Source of the DNA: an uncultured Tateyamaria sp. | GTDB taxonomy: Bacteria; Pseudomonadota; Alphaproteobacteria; Rhodobacterales; Rhodobacteraceae | Assembly (NCBI GenBank): GCA_947501275.1 | Contig: CANMVD010000011.1 | Location: forward strand, 1-64,000 | DNA length: 64,000 nucleotides | Reading direction: 5' to 3' | Shown here: positions 43,049 through 51,337 of the stretch, in pieces | Numbering within the stretch: the stretch's first letter is position 1 | How the letters are laid out: each line of letters starts with the position of its first letter | Program-made: the position numbers and the translations under genes | The notes under the pieces: generated by a model | Told to the model about the DNA's origin: nothing | Database searches by the model: none | The model's input: only the letters and a program-made list of their open reading frames with translations

Positions 43049-45651
43049 GCCGTTTCGAAGCCTTGCGAAACGCCCATGCCGGGGCCGACATCATCGTCTG
43101 CGGATGCGGCGCATCCTTGTCCGGCTTCGAACCGCCCAAGGACGCCATCACCATTGGCGTGAACGATATGGGTCGCGCATTCGATCCCGACTACCTGATG
43201 GTGCTCAACCCGCTGCACAGCTTTGCGGACCACCGCCGCCAGGCCATTGAGCAGACCGATGCCCGCTGTGTCGTGTCACATCTGGATTTGGCTCTGCCCA
43301 AAGTGCCGCTTGCACGGTTCAAACTCGGAACGCGCGGCGGGGTCGATACGCCCCGTGCCGGGCAATTGCATTACACCCGCAATTCCCCTTTTGCGGCTGT
43401 TCATCTGGCGGCATTCATGGGGGCGAAAAGGATTGGACTGATCGGCGTCGATTTCACAGATCACCATTTCTTTGCTGAGACAGGGCAGCACCCGCTGGCC
43501 CAATCCCTTTTGCACATCGATGCGGAATATGGCGCGCTGGTACAGGCATTGGCGGCGCGTGGGATCACCCTTGAGAACCTGTCGCCCGTCAGCCGCCTGA
43601 CCCAAGTGCCGCGCCGTGCCGGAGTAGCACCACTATTGCCCACAGCTGCGACACCGCCCAAACGCACCTTGGCTGTGCCGCGCCAGCGCGGGGGCGTGAT
43701 CGGGCAATTGATGGACGCACTGGCGACAAGCGCCTTGTCGCTGGGGCACAAGGTACATCGCGGACCACCGCGCGGGCACAGCCCCGACACGATCGCCGTC
43801 ACTTGGAATGGGCGTTCATTGAGCTGGGACGGACCGGCGTTGTTTTGCGAACACGGGTGGCTGCCCCGCTCCGCCTATCAGATCAGTGCCCGTGGGATAA
43901 ACGCAGACAGCCATATTGCTCCGTTTGATCCGTCCCACACCACCTTGGGCGATGCAGATACTGATCGCATTCAAAAGTATCTGTCTCGGCTGCGTAGCGA
44001 GGCACTGGCAAAGCGCAGCGGTGTTGCACCCAAGGCAAAGTTCTACGTTGTGCCACTGCAAATGGAGTATGATACCAATCTGGTGCGCCATGCCCCGCCG
44101 CACCTGCGGCGGATGCAAAGCCTGATCGACGCGCTTTCTGACGCCGATCCGCCCTATCCATTGATTTTCAAACAGCATCCCGCTGATTTGCGGCGGGGCG
44201 GGCGACACATGACATTGCGCACGCGGCGTGCGCAGGACCAACTGTGGCCCCATGCCAAGGGGTGCGTGAACACATTGCTGGCGTCGCCTCACTGTGCGGG
44301 CATCATCTCGATCAATTCAAACGTGGTTCACGACGGGCTGGTGCATGGTGTGCCTTCCGTGGTTCTAGGGCGCAACGTCTGGCCTGCCCAAGGAAATGCG
44401 CCATTTCTGACATCCCTGCCCAAGCAGTGGGACGCGCTGGACACGCACCTTGCTGACCCGGCGGTGCAATCTGCTCGGCTGGCCTACGCGCTTCACTTGC
44501 TGGATGGGCAATGGACACTGGCCGACGCGCGCAATCCGTCCAAAGTCAGTGCGTTGATCGCCAGCCTACCTCACCAACGGCAAGGCCCGCGCCACAAACC
44601 CCAAGCCCGGTCCCACGCGAAACCACCGAGTACATCACGGCGCAACATCCGCAAACCTGTTCCGGCACGTCCTGCGCCTAAACCCCGATGTGACGTAAAC
44701 ATCTACGCGCGCAACCGTGGTTGGCACTTTGAGGACATCAAGTCGCAATTGCGCAGCCGCGCCCAACACCGCGGTCTAGATGTCGCGATCACGGATCGCC
44801 CGTTGACCACAGCCCGCGCTTGGATCGCGGTTCGCGCAACCGAGTCGGCAATGTCTCCGGACCTCTCGCGGACGGTTGTGCAAATACACGACACTGCGGG
44901 CGCTCCTGAATATCGCCCCGACGGACCGCGCGCCGATGTTCTTGCGGCTGCTTCTATCCAGATTTTGCATCGTTCCCAAATGGATAACCTTGCTCGCGTC
45001 CCGGAGATTAATCGCGCACGTGTGCTAGATCCGGTTGCCTTTGGTGCGCGCCGCTTTGACCTCACGCCCGCGACAACATCAGAACGCTGCACAATTGGCT
45101 GGTTTGGACGCCCAGAGCTACATCAAGGGCGCGAACGTCACCGTCCCGATCTGTTTACCTCTGCCATGTGTGGATTTGGAGATCAGGTGCACGCCCTGCT
45201 TGTCGGGGAAAAGCTGGAACCCCACGCCGAAATCCTGCGGGACGCAGGTGTGAGTTGCACTTTCAAAACGGCTGCCGAGGCAGCGTTGCCAAGTTGGCCA
45301 GACCTTGTTGCCACGTGTGATGCCTTGGTCCTGACCTCTGAATTCGACACAGCCCCAGCACCTTTGTTTGATGCTCTTGCTGCTGGAATACCCGTCATCG
45401 CGCGTCCGATTGGATGGGCCAAAGACATCTTGACAGATCCCGCCTTGGGTCGTTTTGCAGATACATCTCAGCAGATAGAAACCGCAGTGTTCTCAATTCT
45501 GAAGGATCGCACGATGTGGCACGCAACGCGCGCTGATCGGCAGGCAGCCGTTGCCCAGATGTGTCGGACAAAATGGTTGGATCAAGCCCTTGATGCAGCT
45601 CTGGCACTGACGGAGGTATCGGTCGGATGTGGCGCAGTTGCGGCTGAATAG
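43045..45651 (+). CDS. Three-part glycosyltransferase fusion at the end of the eCIS operon
   Basis: The 868-residue protein appears to join three parts. Residues 1-190 resemble the Maf/DUF115 family (ADIIVCGCGASLSGFEPPKD, AITIGVNDMGRAFDPDYLMV, AAFMGAKRIGLIGVDFTD). Residues about 205-505 look like capsule-synthesis transferases (FCEHGWLPRSAYQI, FKQHPADLRRGGR, IISINSNVVHDGLVHGVPSV). After a basic, Pro-rich linker, residues about 550-868 are a GT4-like transferase ending (LVLTSEFDTAPAPLFDALAA, GIPVIARPIGWAKDIL). It would transfer sugars to protein or polysaccharide. The start overlaps the HExxH gene stop by four bases, so it belongs to the same operon. It may glycosylate particle components or a surface polymer; the target is unknown. 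Confidence 0.7.
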   Translation: MSRFEALRNAHAGADIIVCGCGASLSGFEPPKDAITIGVNDMGRAFDPDYLMVLNPLHSFADHRRQAIEQTDARCVVSHLDLALPKVPLARFKLGTRGGVDTPRAGQLHYTRNSPFAAVHLAAFMGAKRIGLIGVDFTDHHFFAETGQHPLAQSLLHIDAEYGALVQALAARGITLENLSPVSRLTQVPRRAGVAPLLPTAATPPKRTLAVPRQRGGVIGQLMDALATSALSLGHKVHRGPPRGHSPDTIAVTWNGRSLSWDGPALFCEHGWLPRSAYQISARGINADSHIAPFDPSHTTLGDADTDRIQKYLSRLRSEALAKRSGVAPKAKFYVVPLQMEYDTNLVRHAPPHLRRMQSLIDALSDADPPYPLIFKQHPADLRRGGRHMTLRTRRAQDQLWPHAKGCVNTLLASPHCAGIISINSNVVHDGLVHGVPSVVLGRNVWPAQGNAPFLTSLPKQWDALDTHLADPAVQSARLAYALHLLDGQWTLADARNPSKVSALIASLPHQRQGPRHKPQARSHAKPPSTSRRNIRKPVPARPAPKPRCDVNIYARNRGWHFEDIKSQLRSRAQHRGLDVAITDRPLTTARAWIAVRATESAMSPDLSRTVVQIHDTAGAPEYRPDGPRADVLAAASIQILHRSQMDNLARVPEINRARVLDPVAFGARRFDLTPATTSERCTIGWFGRPELHQGRERHRPDLFTSAMCGFGDQVHALLVGEKLEPHAEILRDAGVSCTFKTAAEAALPSWPDLVATCDALVLTSEFDTAPAPLFDALAAGIPVIARPIGWAKDILTDPALGRFADTSQQIETAVFSILKDRTMWHATRADRQAAVAQMCRTKWLDQALDAALALTEVSVGCGAVAAE

Positions 45652-45823
45652 ATCATGCGCGCGCCTTAGACGCGGTGATTTTCCGTTTTCCGGGCAGCGA
45701 TTTGCGTCCGTTGCGCCCCTCACCGCGTCGCACGAAGGACCGGTCGTCACTGGAACCGGCAACCCCGCGCTTTGGTACGAATCGCCATAGCTGCTAGGGT
45801 TCGCACAGGAGCATGCGGGGGCC
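45652..45823 (+). other. Intergenic region after the eCIS operon
   Basis: This 172-base gap contains no clear terminator (no stem followed by a T-run) and no recognisable promoter box. It separates the last operon gene from the downstream regulator, and read-through into that gene cannot be excluded. Confidence 0.4.
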
Positions 45824-47575
45824 ATGATGCGAGAACGCGATCACGTGGAGGAAATCGACCGCGTCTTGCGCGGCGTTGATACCGGGCGGGATCAAATGGT
45901 TGCCGACAGCTGGCAACGATGCATCGAATCCTACGGTATGGATCCTGCGCGGCGCGACCCTGCGCATATCCTGAGCGAAACCGAATTCCGAGAACACCGC
46001 GAGCAATCCGAACGCTTGATCGCAACTGCACGCTCGGGTCTCCAGTCGCTGTTTGGACAGGTCGCCAGCCAGAAATACATTTTGCTGCTGGCGGATGACC
46101 AAGGCGTGTGCGTTGACTTCTTTGGCGACCGGAATTTCGAGGACGATCTGCGCGATGCAGGGCTGTATCTTGGTTTCAAGTGGACCGAGGATCTGGCCGG
46201 TACAAACGGCGTCGGGTCGTGCCTTGTCACGGGAGAGGCCGTTACCATCCACCAAGGCGATCACTTTTCACTGACACACACACCGCTGTCCTGCACTGCA
46301 GCGCCCATCTTTGACACCAAAGGGGCATTGGCCGCGGTTTTGGATGTGTCGCTGTTGCGCGGCCCCTCGCCCAAATCGTCCCAAAATCTGGCAATGACAT
46401 TGGTGACCAATTCGACCCGGCGCGTCGAGATGGCCAACCTCATGGCGTCAACCCGCCGCGATTGGGTCTTGCGGTTTTCAGCAAGCCCGGAGTTTCTGGA
46501 CGTCGACCCCGAAGCCGCAATTGCGTTGGATGGCTCGGGCCACATTGTCGGTATGACGTCCGGCGCACGCCGCGCCCTGGATCCAACCGGCAGCGCGCAG
46601 CTCATTGGTTCGCGGCTGGATGACTGGCTGGAAATGAACGTGGATGAACTGCCCTGTTACATGCGCGGTCGCCCGACCGAAGAGCGTTTGCTGCACATGA
46701 AGGACGGCCGTGCAATGTTCGGGCACGCCATCGCGCCGCAGACTCCGCAGATGTCGTCAGCCCTGCGGCAACGTACGCAGGTTCTTCCGGGTGCGTTGGG
46801 CAGCTTTGCCGGTCAGGATAGTGCATTGCAATCCATGCTAAGCCAAGCCGCGCGGCTGGCAGCAACCAGCGTACCGCTACTCATTCACGGCGAAACCGGC
46901 ACCGGCAAGGAACGTCTGGCCCGCGCGATCCACATGGCGGACCCAAAAGCGGCAGGTTTTCACACCCTGAGATGTGCGGGGCAAACCGCAGTCGACGCTC
47001 TATACGATGTGGCCCCCGGCACGTTGTTCTTGCGCGGCATCGAAGATCTCGATGACACGGCGCAATCCCACCTTCTGGCCCTGATCGAAAATCGGCCGGA
47101 TTTACGTGTACTCGCCTCCAGTCGGTGTACCCCTGAGCAGTTGGTAAGAAGCATGCGTAACGATTTGCTGCACCGGTTGGTTGGCGCAGCGCTCAAGGTG
47201 CCACCCCTGCGCCTGCGGGCCGATATGGACTGGTTGATTGACCGCATTCTCAAGCGTTGTGCCAGTGATGACGTCCGTCTGACCCCAATGGCGCGCGCAG
47301 AACTCAAGTCGCGGCCCTGGGTCGGCAATATCAGAGAACTTGAGCATGCATTGATCAGTGCGGTGGCGTTGTGTGATGACCACGTCATAGATGTTGTCGA
47401 CCTGCCGGCGCAGCCGCTGCAAGCCCCGACATCAAAGCCCGACGGGTATGGTGACCTGGAGGCTCTCCTGATTGCCTGCAATTGGAACATGTCGCAAGCC
47501 GCGCGCAGGCTCTGCGTCAATCGCTCGACCATTCTTAGGCGTATGCGCAAAGCTGGATTGACCATCCCTGCATAG
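45824..47575 (+). CDS. AcoR/NtrC-like regulator with GAF domain and degenerate AAA+ core
   Basis: The 583-residue protein has the N-terminal layout of AcoR-type activators: a helix with VADSWQRCIESYGMDPAR, then a GAF-like sensor (about 70-200, WTEDLAGTNGVGSCLVTGEA) and a PAS-like segment (about 215-300). The AAA+ part (about 325-515) retains Walker A GETGTGKE but is shortened. It has no GAFTGA loop, and the Walker B reads GTLFLRGIEDLDD with Asp-Glu replaced by Arg-Gly. It ends in a Fis-type helix-turn-helix (NMSQAARRLCVNRSTILRRM). It is unlikely to activate sigma-54 polymerase in the normal way. It lies between the injection operon and a monooxygenase gene and could regulate either; AcoR-type proteins often sit next to oxidoreductases. 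Confidence 0.82.
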   Translation: MMRERDHVEEIDRVLRGVDTGRDQMVADSWQRCIESYGMDPARRDPAHILSETEFREHREQSERLIATARSGLQSLFGQVASQKYILLLADDQGVCVDFFGDRNFEDDLRDAGLYLGFKWTEDLAGTNGVGSCLVTGEAVTIHQGDHFSLTHTPLSCTAAPIFDTKGALAAVLDVSLLRGPSPKSSQNLAMTLVTNSTRRVEMANLMASTRRDWVLRFSASPEFLDVDPEAAIALDGSGHIVGMTSGARRALDPTGSAQLIGSRLDDWLEMNVDELPCYMRGRPTEERLLHMKDGRAMFGHAIAPQTPQMSSALRQRTQVLPGALGSFAGQDSALQSMLSQAARLAATSVPLLIHGETGTGKERLARAIHMADPKAAGFHTLRCAGQTAVDALYDVAPGTLFLRGIEDLDDTAQSHLLALIENRPDLRVLASSRCTPEQLVRSMRNDLLHRLVGAALKVPPLRLRADMDWLIDRILKRCASDDVRLTPMARAELKSRPWVGNIRELEHALISAVALCDDHVIDVVDLPAQPLQAPTSKPDGYGDLEALLIACNWNMSQAARRLCVNRSTILRRMRKAGLTIPA

Positions 47576-47732
47576 CGGCCCGCCTTTGCTTGGTTGCATC
47601 CTTGTTGCGCGCGCAACAGCGCGTCACCGTGTGGGCGAATATAGCACCATCGGCTCCAGAAACCTTTTGTCAGCTTGGCGCAGTTTTGCCAGCCTCGCCA
47701 AGACGAAACGGACCGTCGCAAGGGAGGAACAC

Positions 47733-49532
47733 ATGCTCGACACAACACTATCGGATCAAACACAGGCTTTTCTGGATACTTTTGGCGCTGCCCTCGCGTC
47801 GGGGGATATCGCAGCTGCCCGCGATATGTTCACCGACGACTGCTATTGGCGCGATCTGGTCAGCTTTACCTGGAACATCAAAACCGTCGAAGGCAAAGAT
47901 CAGGTCGAGGATATGCTCACCCACCAGCTCGACAAGATCAAACCAACCGCGTGGTCGCTGTCCGAAGGGGATGTCCCCACAGAAGAGGGTGGCATCACGA
48001 CAGCATGGATCACCTTTGAGACCGGCGCGGCGCGCGGTTACGGTCTGTTACGCCTGCGCGACGGCAAAATCTGGACCTTGTTGACCACAATGGCCGAACT
48101 GAAAGGCCACGAAGAACCGGCCGGTGAAAACCGGGTGATGGGAGCCAAACATGGCGCCGGGAAAAACCGCGCCACGTGGGCAGAGGAACGCGCACAGGAA
48201 GAGGCCGATCTGGGTTACAAAACGCAGCCCTATTGCGTCATCATCGGTGGTGGTCAGGGCGGCATCGCGATGGGTGCACGTCTGCGCCAACTGGGTGTAC
48301 CCACCATTATCATCGAGAAAAACGCACGCCCCGGAGACAGCTGGCGCAACCGCTACAAGTCACTCTGCCTGCACGATCCGGTCTGGTATGACCACCTTCC
48401 CTATATCAAGTTTCCAGAGAACTGGCCTGTCTTCTCGCCAAAAGACAAGATTGGTGACTGGCTGGAAATGTATACCAAGGTGATGGAGCTCAACTATTGG
48501 AGCAACACCACCGCCAAATCCGCCAGTTTTGATGAAGCATCAGGAAAGTGGACCGTCGTAGTGGAACGCGACGGGCAGGACGTGACTCTAGAACCTACGC
48601 AATTGGTCATGGCAACAGGGATGTCTGGCAAAAAACGGATGCCGGACTTCCCCGGCATGGACACGTTCAAAGGCGTGCAGCAGCATTCCTCTGAACATGA
48701 CGGACCGGACAATTGGGCGGGCAAAAAAGTGGTTGTCGTGGGCTCCAACAATTCTGCCCATGATATCTGCGCGGCCCTTTGGGAAGGTGACGCTGACGTC
48801 ACGATGGTGCAGCGCTCTTCGACCCATATCGTGCGCTCTGAAACGCTCATGGATATTGCCTTGGGTGACTTATATTCAGAGCGGGCTGTGAACGCAGGCG
48901 TAACCACTGAAAAGGCGGATATGATCTTTGCCTCCCTGCCCTATGCGATCCTGCACGAATTCCAGATTCCGGCCTATGCGGCCATGAAAGAGAGGGATCA
49001 GGAGTTCTATGACGGATTGGAAAAAGCTGGTTTCTGGCTGGATTGGGGTGACGACGAAAGTGGTTTGTTCATGAAGTACCTGCGGCGCGGCTCGGGCTAC
49101 TATATCGACGTCGGTGCCAGTCAGTTGATCATCGATGGCAAGATCAAGCTCAAACGTGGCCAAGTCGAGAAATTGGACGAAACCGGTGTGATCCTTGACG
49201 ATGGAACACATCTGGACGCCGATTTGGTGGTCTATGCCACGGGGTATAACTCGATGAACGGTTGGGTCGCAGACCTGATGGGCCAACCGGTCGCGGATCA
49301 ACTGGGCAAATGTTGGGGCCTTGGGTCAGACACAACCAAGGATCCCGGCCCGTGGGAAGGCGAACAGCGCAATATGTGGAAGCCGACACAGGTGCCCAAT
49401 TTATGGATGCATGGCGGGAACCTGCATCAATCGCGGCATTACTCACAGTTCCTGTCGCTGCAAATCAAGGCACGTATGGAGGGGCTTGATACACCTGTCT
49501 ACGGGCTTCAAGAGGTCCACCACCTCGCCTGA
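47733..49532 (+). CDS. Flavin-containing monooxygenase with N-terminal NTF2-like domain
   Basis: The 599-residue protein joins an NTF2/SnoaL-like domain (about 8-125, AFLDTFGAALASGDIAAARD, FTDDCYWRDLVSFTWNI) to a flavoprotein monooxygenase. The FAD site is IIGGGQGGIAMG (170-181), followed by GDSWRNRYKSLCLHDP. The FMO/BVMO-type fingerprint FKGVQQHSSEHD is near 312, and the NADPH site VVVVGSNNSAHD near 334. Related enzymes oxygenate amines, sulfides or ketones; the substrate is not evident. AGGGAGG precedes the ATG at 47733, so the 49 upstream codons are excluded. It follows an AcoR-like regulator gene by 157 bases. Confidence 0.87.
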   Translation: MLDTTLSDQTQAFLDTFGAALASGDIAAARDMFTDDCYWRDLVSFTWNIKTVEGKDQVEDMLTHQLDKIKPTAWSLSEGDVPTEEGGITTAWITFETGAARGYGLLRLRDGKIWTLLTTMAELKGHEEPAGENRVMGAKHGAGKNRATWAEERAQEEADLGYKTQPYCVIIGGGQGGIAMGARLRQLGVPTIIIEKNARPGDSWRNRYKSLCLHDPVWYDHLPYIKFPENWPVFSPKDKIGDWLEMYTKVMELNYWSNTTAKSASFDEASGKWTVVVERDGQDVTLEPTQLVMATGMSGKKRMPDFPGMDTFKGVQQHSSEHDGPDNWAGKKVVVVGSNNSAHDICAALWEGDADVTMVQRSSTHIVRSETLMDIALGDLYSERAVNAGVTTEKADMIFASLPYAILHEFQIPAYAAMKERDQEFYDGLEKAGFWLDWGDDESGLFMKYLRRGSGYYIDVGASQLIIDGKIKLKRGQVEKLDETGVILDDGTHLDADLVVYATGYNSMNGWVADLMGQPVADQLGKCWGLGSDTTKDPGPWEGEQRNMWKPTQVPNLWMHGGNLHQSRHYSQFLSLQIKARMEGLDTPVYGLQEVHHLA

Positions 49533-49829
49533 TGAAACTGGTCTGATCGGGGCCGAAGTCCCGATCAGACGTCCTTGGTTATCCGGGCTGGTCGCCACGC
49601 GCCCTTTGTTATTGGACCAAACTTCGGTTTCGCCCCACCCGGATGTTCTCGCGCATTTACCGATGGACAGATGACTGCACGCATCGGGCGACATGCGCCT
49701 TGGCTTCACCAAGTCTGGGCCATGCAAGCCGCGCGCTGGCTTGGCTGAGACAAAATCTGCCCCAACGGCCACGAAGGACGTCAACAGGATCGCAGCGATA
49801 AAGGATGTGTTCGGAACAAGCCGGGCCAT
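49443..49829 (-). CDS. Possible small secreted protein overlapping the monooxygenase 3' end
   Basis: A 129-residue frame starts with a good AGGAGG site and a convincing signal peptide (MARLVPNTSFIAAILLTSFV, cleavage near SAKPA). The rest (HGPDLVKPRRMSPDACSHLS and onward) has no family resemblance. Its last 90 bases run antisense to the end of the monooxygenase gene and it crosses a strong hairpin, so the true gene may be shorter or decayed. The translation start is well supported; the whole frame is not. Confidence 0.4.
   Translation of the reverse strand: MARLVPNTSFIAAILLTSFVAVGADFVSAKPARGLHGPDLVKPRRMSPDACSHLSIGKCARTSGWGETEVWSNNKGRVATSPDNQGRLIGTSAPIRPVSSGEVVDLLKPVDRCIKPLHTCLDLQRQEL
49541..49570 (+). 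terminator. Hairpin after the monooxygenase gene
   Basis: A perfect 11-base-pair inverted repeat, GTCTGATCGGG/CCCGATCAGAC, with an eight-base loop begins nine bases after the monooxygenase stop. There is no T-run after it. It probably acts as a terminator or a 3' end stabiliser. Confidence 0.5.
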
Positions 49830-49866
49830 AAAAACCTCCTGACAAATCAACGCGGACCTGGCGGCT

Positions 49867-50484
49867 TCAGGCCGCCAAGCCATCGGTTTGGGACAGGCTT
49901 TTTTCCAGCATCAGAACATCCCCGGTGTAATAGGGTTGGCACGGATGCAGCAAAACAGGCGAACGGGCCGCCACAGAGAAGCCAAGGCGTTGATACAGCC
50001 GCAACGCGCCGCGGTTCTGCTCGTAGACCTGAATGCTGAGGCGCGAAAAACCGTTGCGCTGCGCAAGGTGTTCGACCTCTCCCATCAATGCTGTCCCAAC
50101 GCCCCTGCCGCGCGCGGTTGGGCAAACGGCCAGCGCATTGACGAACCATGTCCCTACACTCAAAGCCTCCAGCACAACAAACGGAGCGATGGGCAAAGGC
50201 AATGCGTTAGGGTCATCCTTTGGCGCTTCGGTGATCGGGTATGACAGCACCATACCGGCGATCCGACCGCGCCGTTCGGCCAGAACCGCGTTCTTGTAGG
50301 AAAAGCCGCCCGACGGTCGTTTCGCGCGGGCCACACCGATGTCGAGCGGGCTTTGATCCGGGTGGGCCAGCTGCGCCCAAAGCCAGCTGGGAATACCTTC
50401 GCCCGCCGTGTCGATGAATTTCGCAAGGCTTACCGCATCCCCGGTATGGGCAGGGCGCAGTTGGATTTCTGTTAGGTCGTTCAT
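49867..50484 (-). CDS. GNAT-family N-acetyltransferase
   Basis: The 205-residue product shows the GNAT fold: TFVNALAVCPTARGRGVGTA with the acetyl-CoA loop ARGRGVGTALMG, then LSIQVYEQNRGALRLYQRLG, which is motif B, and FSVAARSPVL. An N-terminal extension of about 80 residues precedes it. Substrate unknown. The ATG at 50484 beginning MNDLTEIQLRPAHTGD is used instead of a longer frame start, because GNAT similarity begins there. Confidence 0.85.
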   Translation of the reverse strand: MNDLTEIQLRPAHTGDAVSLAKFIDTAGEGIPSWLWAQLAHPDQSPLDIGVARAKRPSGGFSYKNAVLAERRGRIAGMVLSYPITEAPKDDPNALPLPIAPFVVLEALSVGTWFVNALAVCPTARGRGVGTALMGEVEHLAQRNGFSRLSIQVYEQNRGALRLYQRLGFSVAARSPVLLHPCQPYYTGDVLMLEKSLSQTDGLAA

Positions 50485-50517
50485 GTCGTATCTCAGTTGT
50501 TTTGCAATGATGGAGGG

Positions 50518-50550
50518 GCACCCTGCGCACCGAAGCGGCACGCAGGGTGC
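50518..50550 (-). terminator. Hairpin between the beta-barrel protein gene and the acetyltransferase gene
   Basis: A perfect ten-base-pair stem, GCACCCTGCG/CGCAGGGTGC, with a 13-base loop lies just after the stop of the upstream minus-strand gene (50557). No T-run follows on that strand, so termination is likely but not certain. Confidence 0.5.
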
Positions 50551-50556
50551 AGGCGT

Positions 50557-51225
50557 TCAGAAGAATTTTCCGACAGGTGACTCAATTGGTCCCACAGGTG
50601 CGCCGGAATCCCATTCAAGGTGGTTGTCTTCGATCGAGACATCCAATGAACGGTCCGCCTTGGGGTGTTCCCAAAGCTGCGCGTGATCTTCTTTGGCGTG
50701 TTCAAAAACAAAGGTCGCGCTGATCGCCATGAAGTCGTTGAGGCCAAGCGTCGTTTGCACCAAGCCGCCTTTGATGTCGGCATAGTCCCCCGTGGCACCC
50801 GTGACGGGGCGCAGGTTTTCTTTGCCGACGTCAGCGATTTCAGTGCCTTGGGTGATGATCTGGTTGCCATCGTCAAAGGCAAATACCTGTCGCGATATGA
50901 CCCACACGCCCGTCGTGGCGTTGCCCGCCTCGCCGACGAAATATCCGTTGCAAGTCCATGTCCCGAGCACGAGATCGGGGAAGGCGGGACTGCCATCCTC
51001 GCGCACGCCGACCACGCCATTCGACAAGGTGTTGGCCGGATAAATGTAGCCCTGACTGAGGAATGCGTTGCCATGTGCAGGCATCCCGTTGTCGTGCACG
51101 GGCGAGGCCCCCATCAAGAGGCGCGTGTGGTCCTCGGCCACGTCAAATGACATGTGCACCTCCGTGGCGCCTGCGGCGCAGGTTGTTGCAAGGAATGCGA
51201 GGGTTGTAAGCGTCGGTTTAAACAT
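50557..51225 (-). CDS. Secreted allene-oxide-cyclase/dirigent-like beta-barrel protein
   Basis: The 222-residue protein has a Sec signal peptide (MFKPTLTTLAFLATTCAAGA, likely cut near TCAAGATE). The central part (GTWTCNGYFVGEAGNATTGV, VTGATGDYADIKGG) resembles the allene oxide cyclase/dirigent beta-barrel, in which a V-T-G-x-T-G-x-Y/F turn is typical. These proteins bind or cyclise small hydrophobic molecules; a bacterial function is not established. The next minus-strand gene upstream is the homocysteine-methyltransferase-like one, 112 bases away. Confidence 0.55.
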   Translation of the reverse strand: MFKPTLTTLAFLATTCAAGATEVHMSFDVAEDHTRLLMGASPVHDNGMPAHGNAFLSQGYIYPANTLSNGVVGVREDGSPAFPDLVLGTWTCNGYFVGEAGNATTGVWVISRQVFAFDDGNQIITQGTEIADVGKENLRPVTGATGDYADIKGGLVQTTLGLNDFMAISATFVFEHAKEDHAQLWEHPKADRSLDVSIEDNHLEWDSGAPVGPIESPVGKFF

Positions 51226-51337
51226 TGGTTTTTCCTTTCAGATTGAGAGAGATCGTGGATGGCATCACTGGACACGCGGCAGGATTGCCGCGCGCAACAG
51301 TTCGGTAAGCACCGCATCAGCGGTTCAGTGCAGAGAT

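Noticed and set aside
7889..45651. Prophage or type VI secretion locus
   Set aside because: No capsid, portal, terminase, integrase, lysis or TssJLM genes; the ATPase, DUF4255 and DUF4157 genes point to eCIS.
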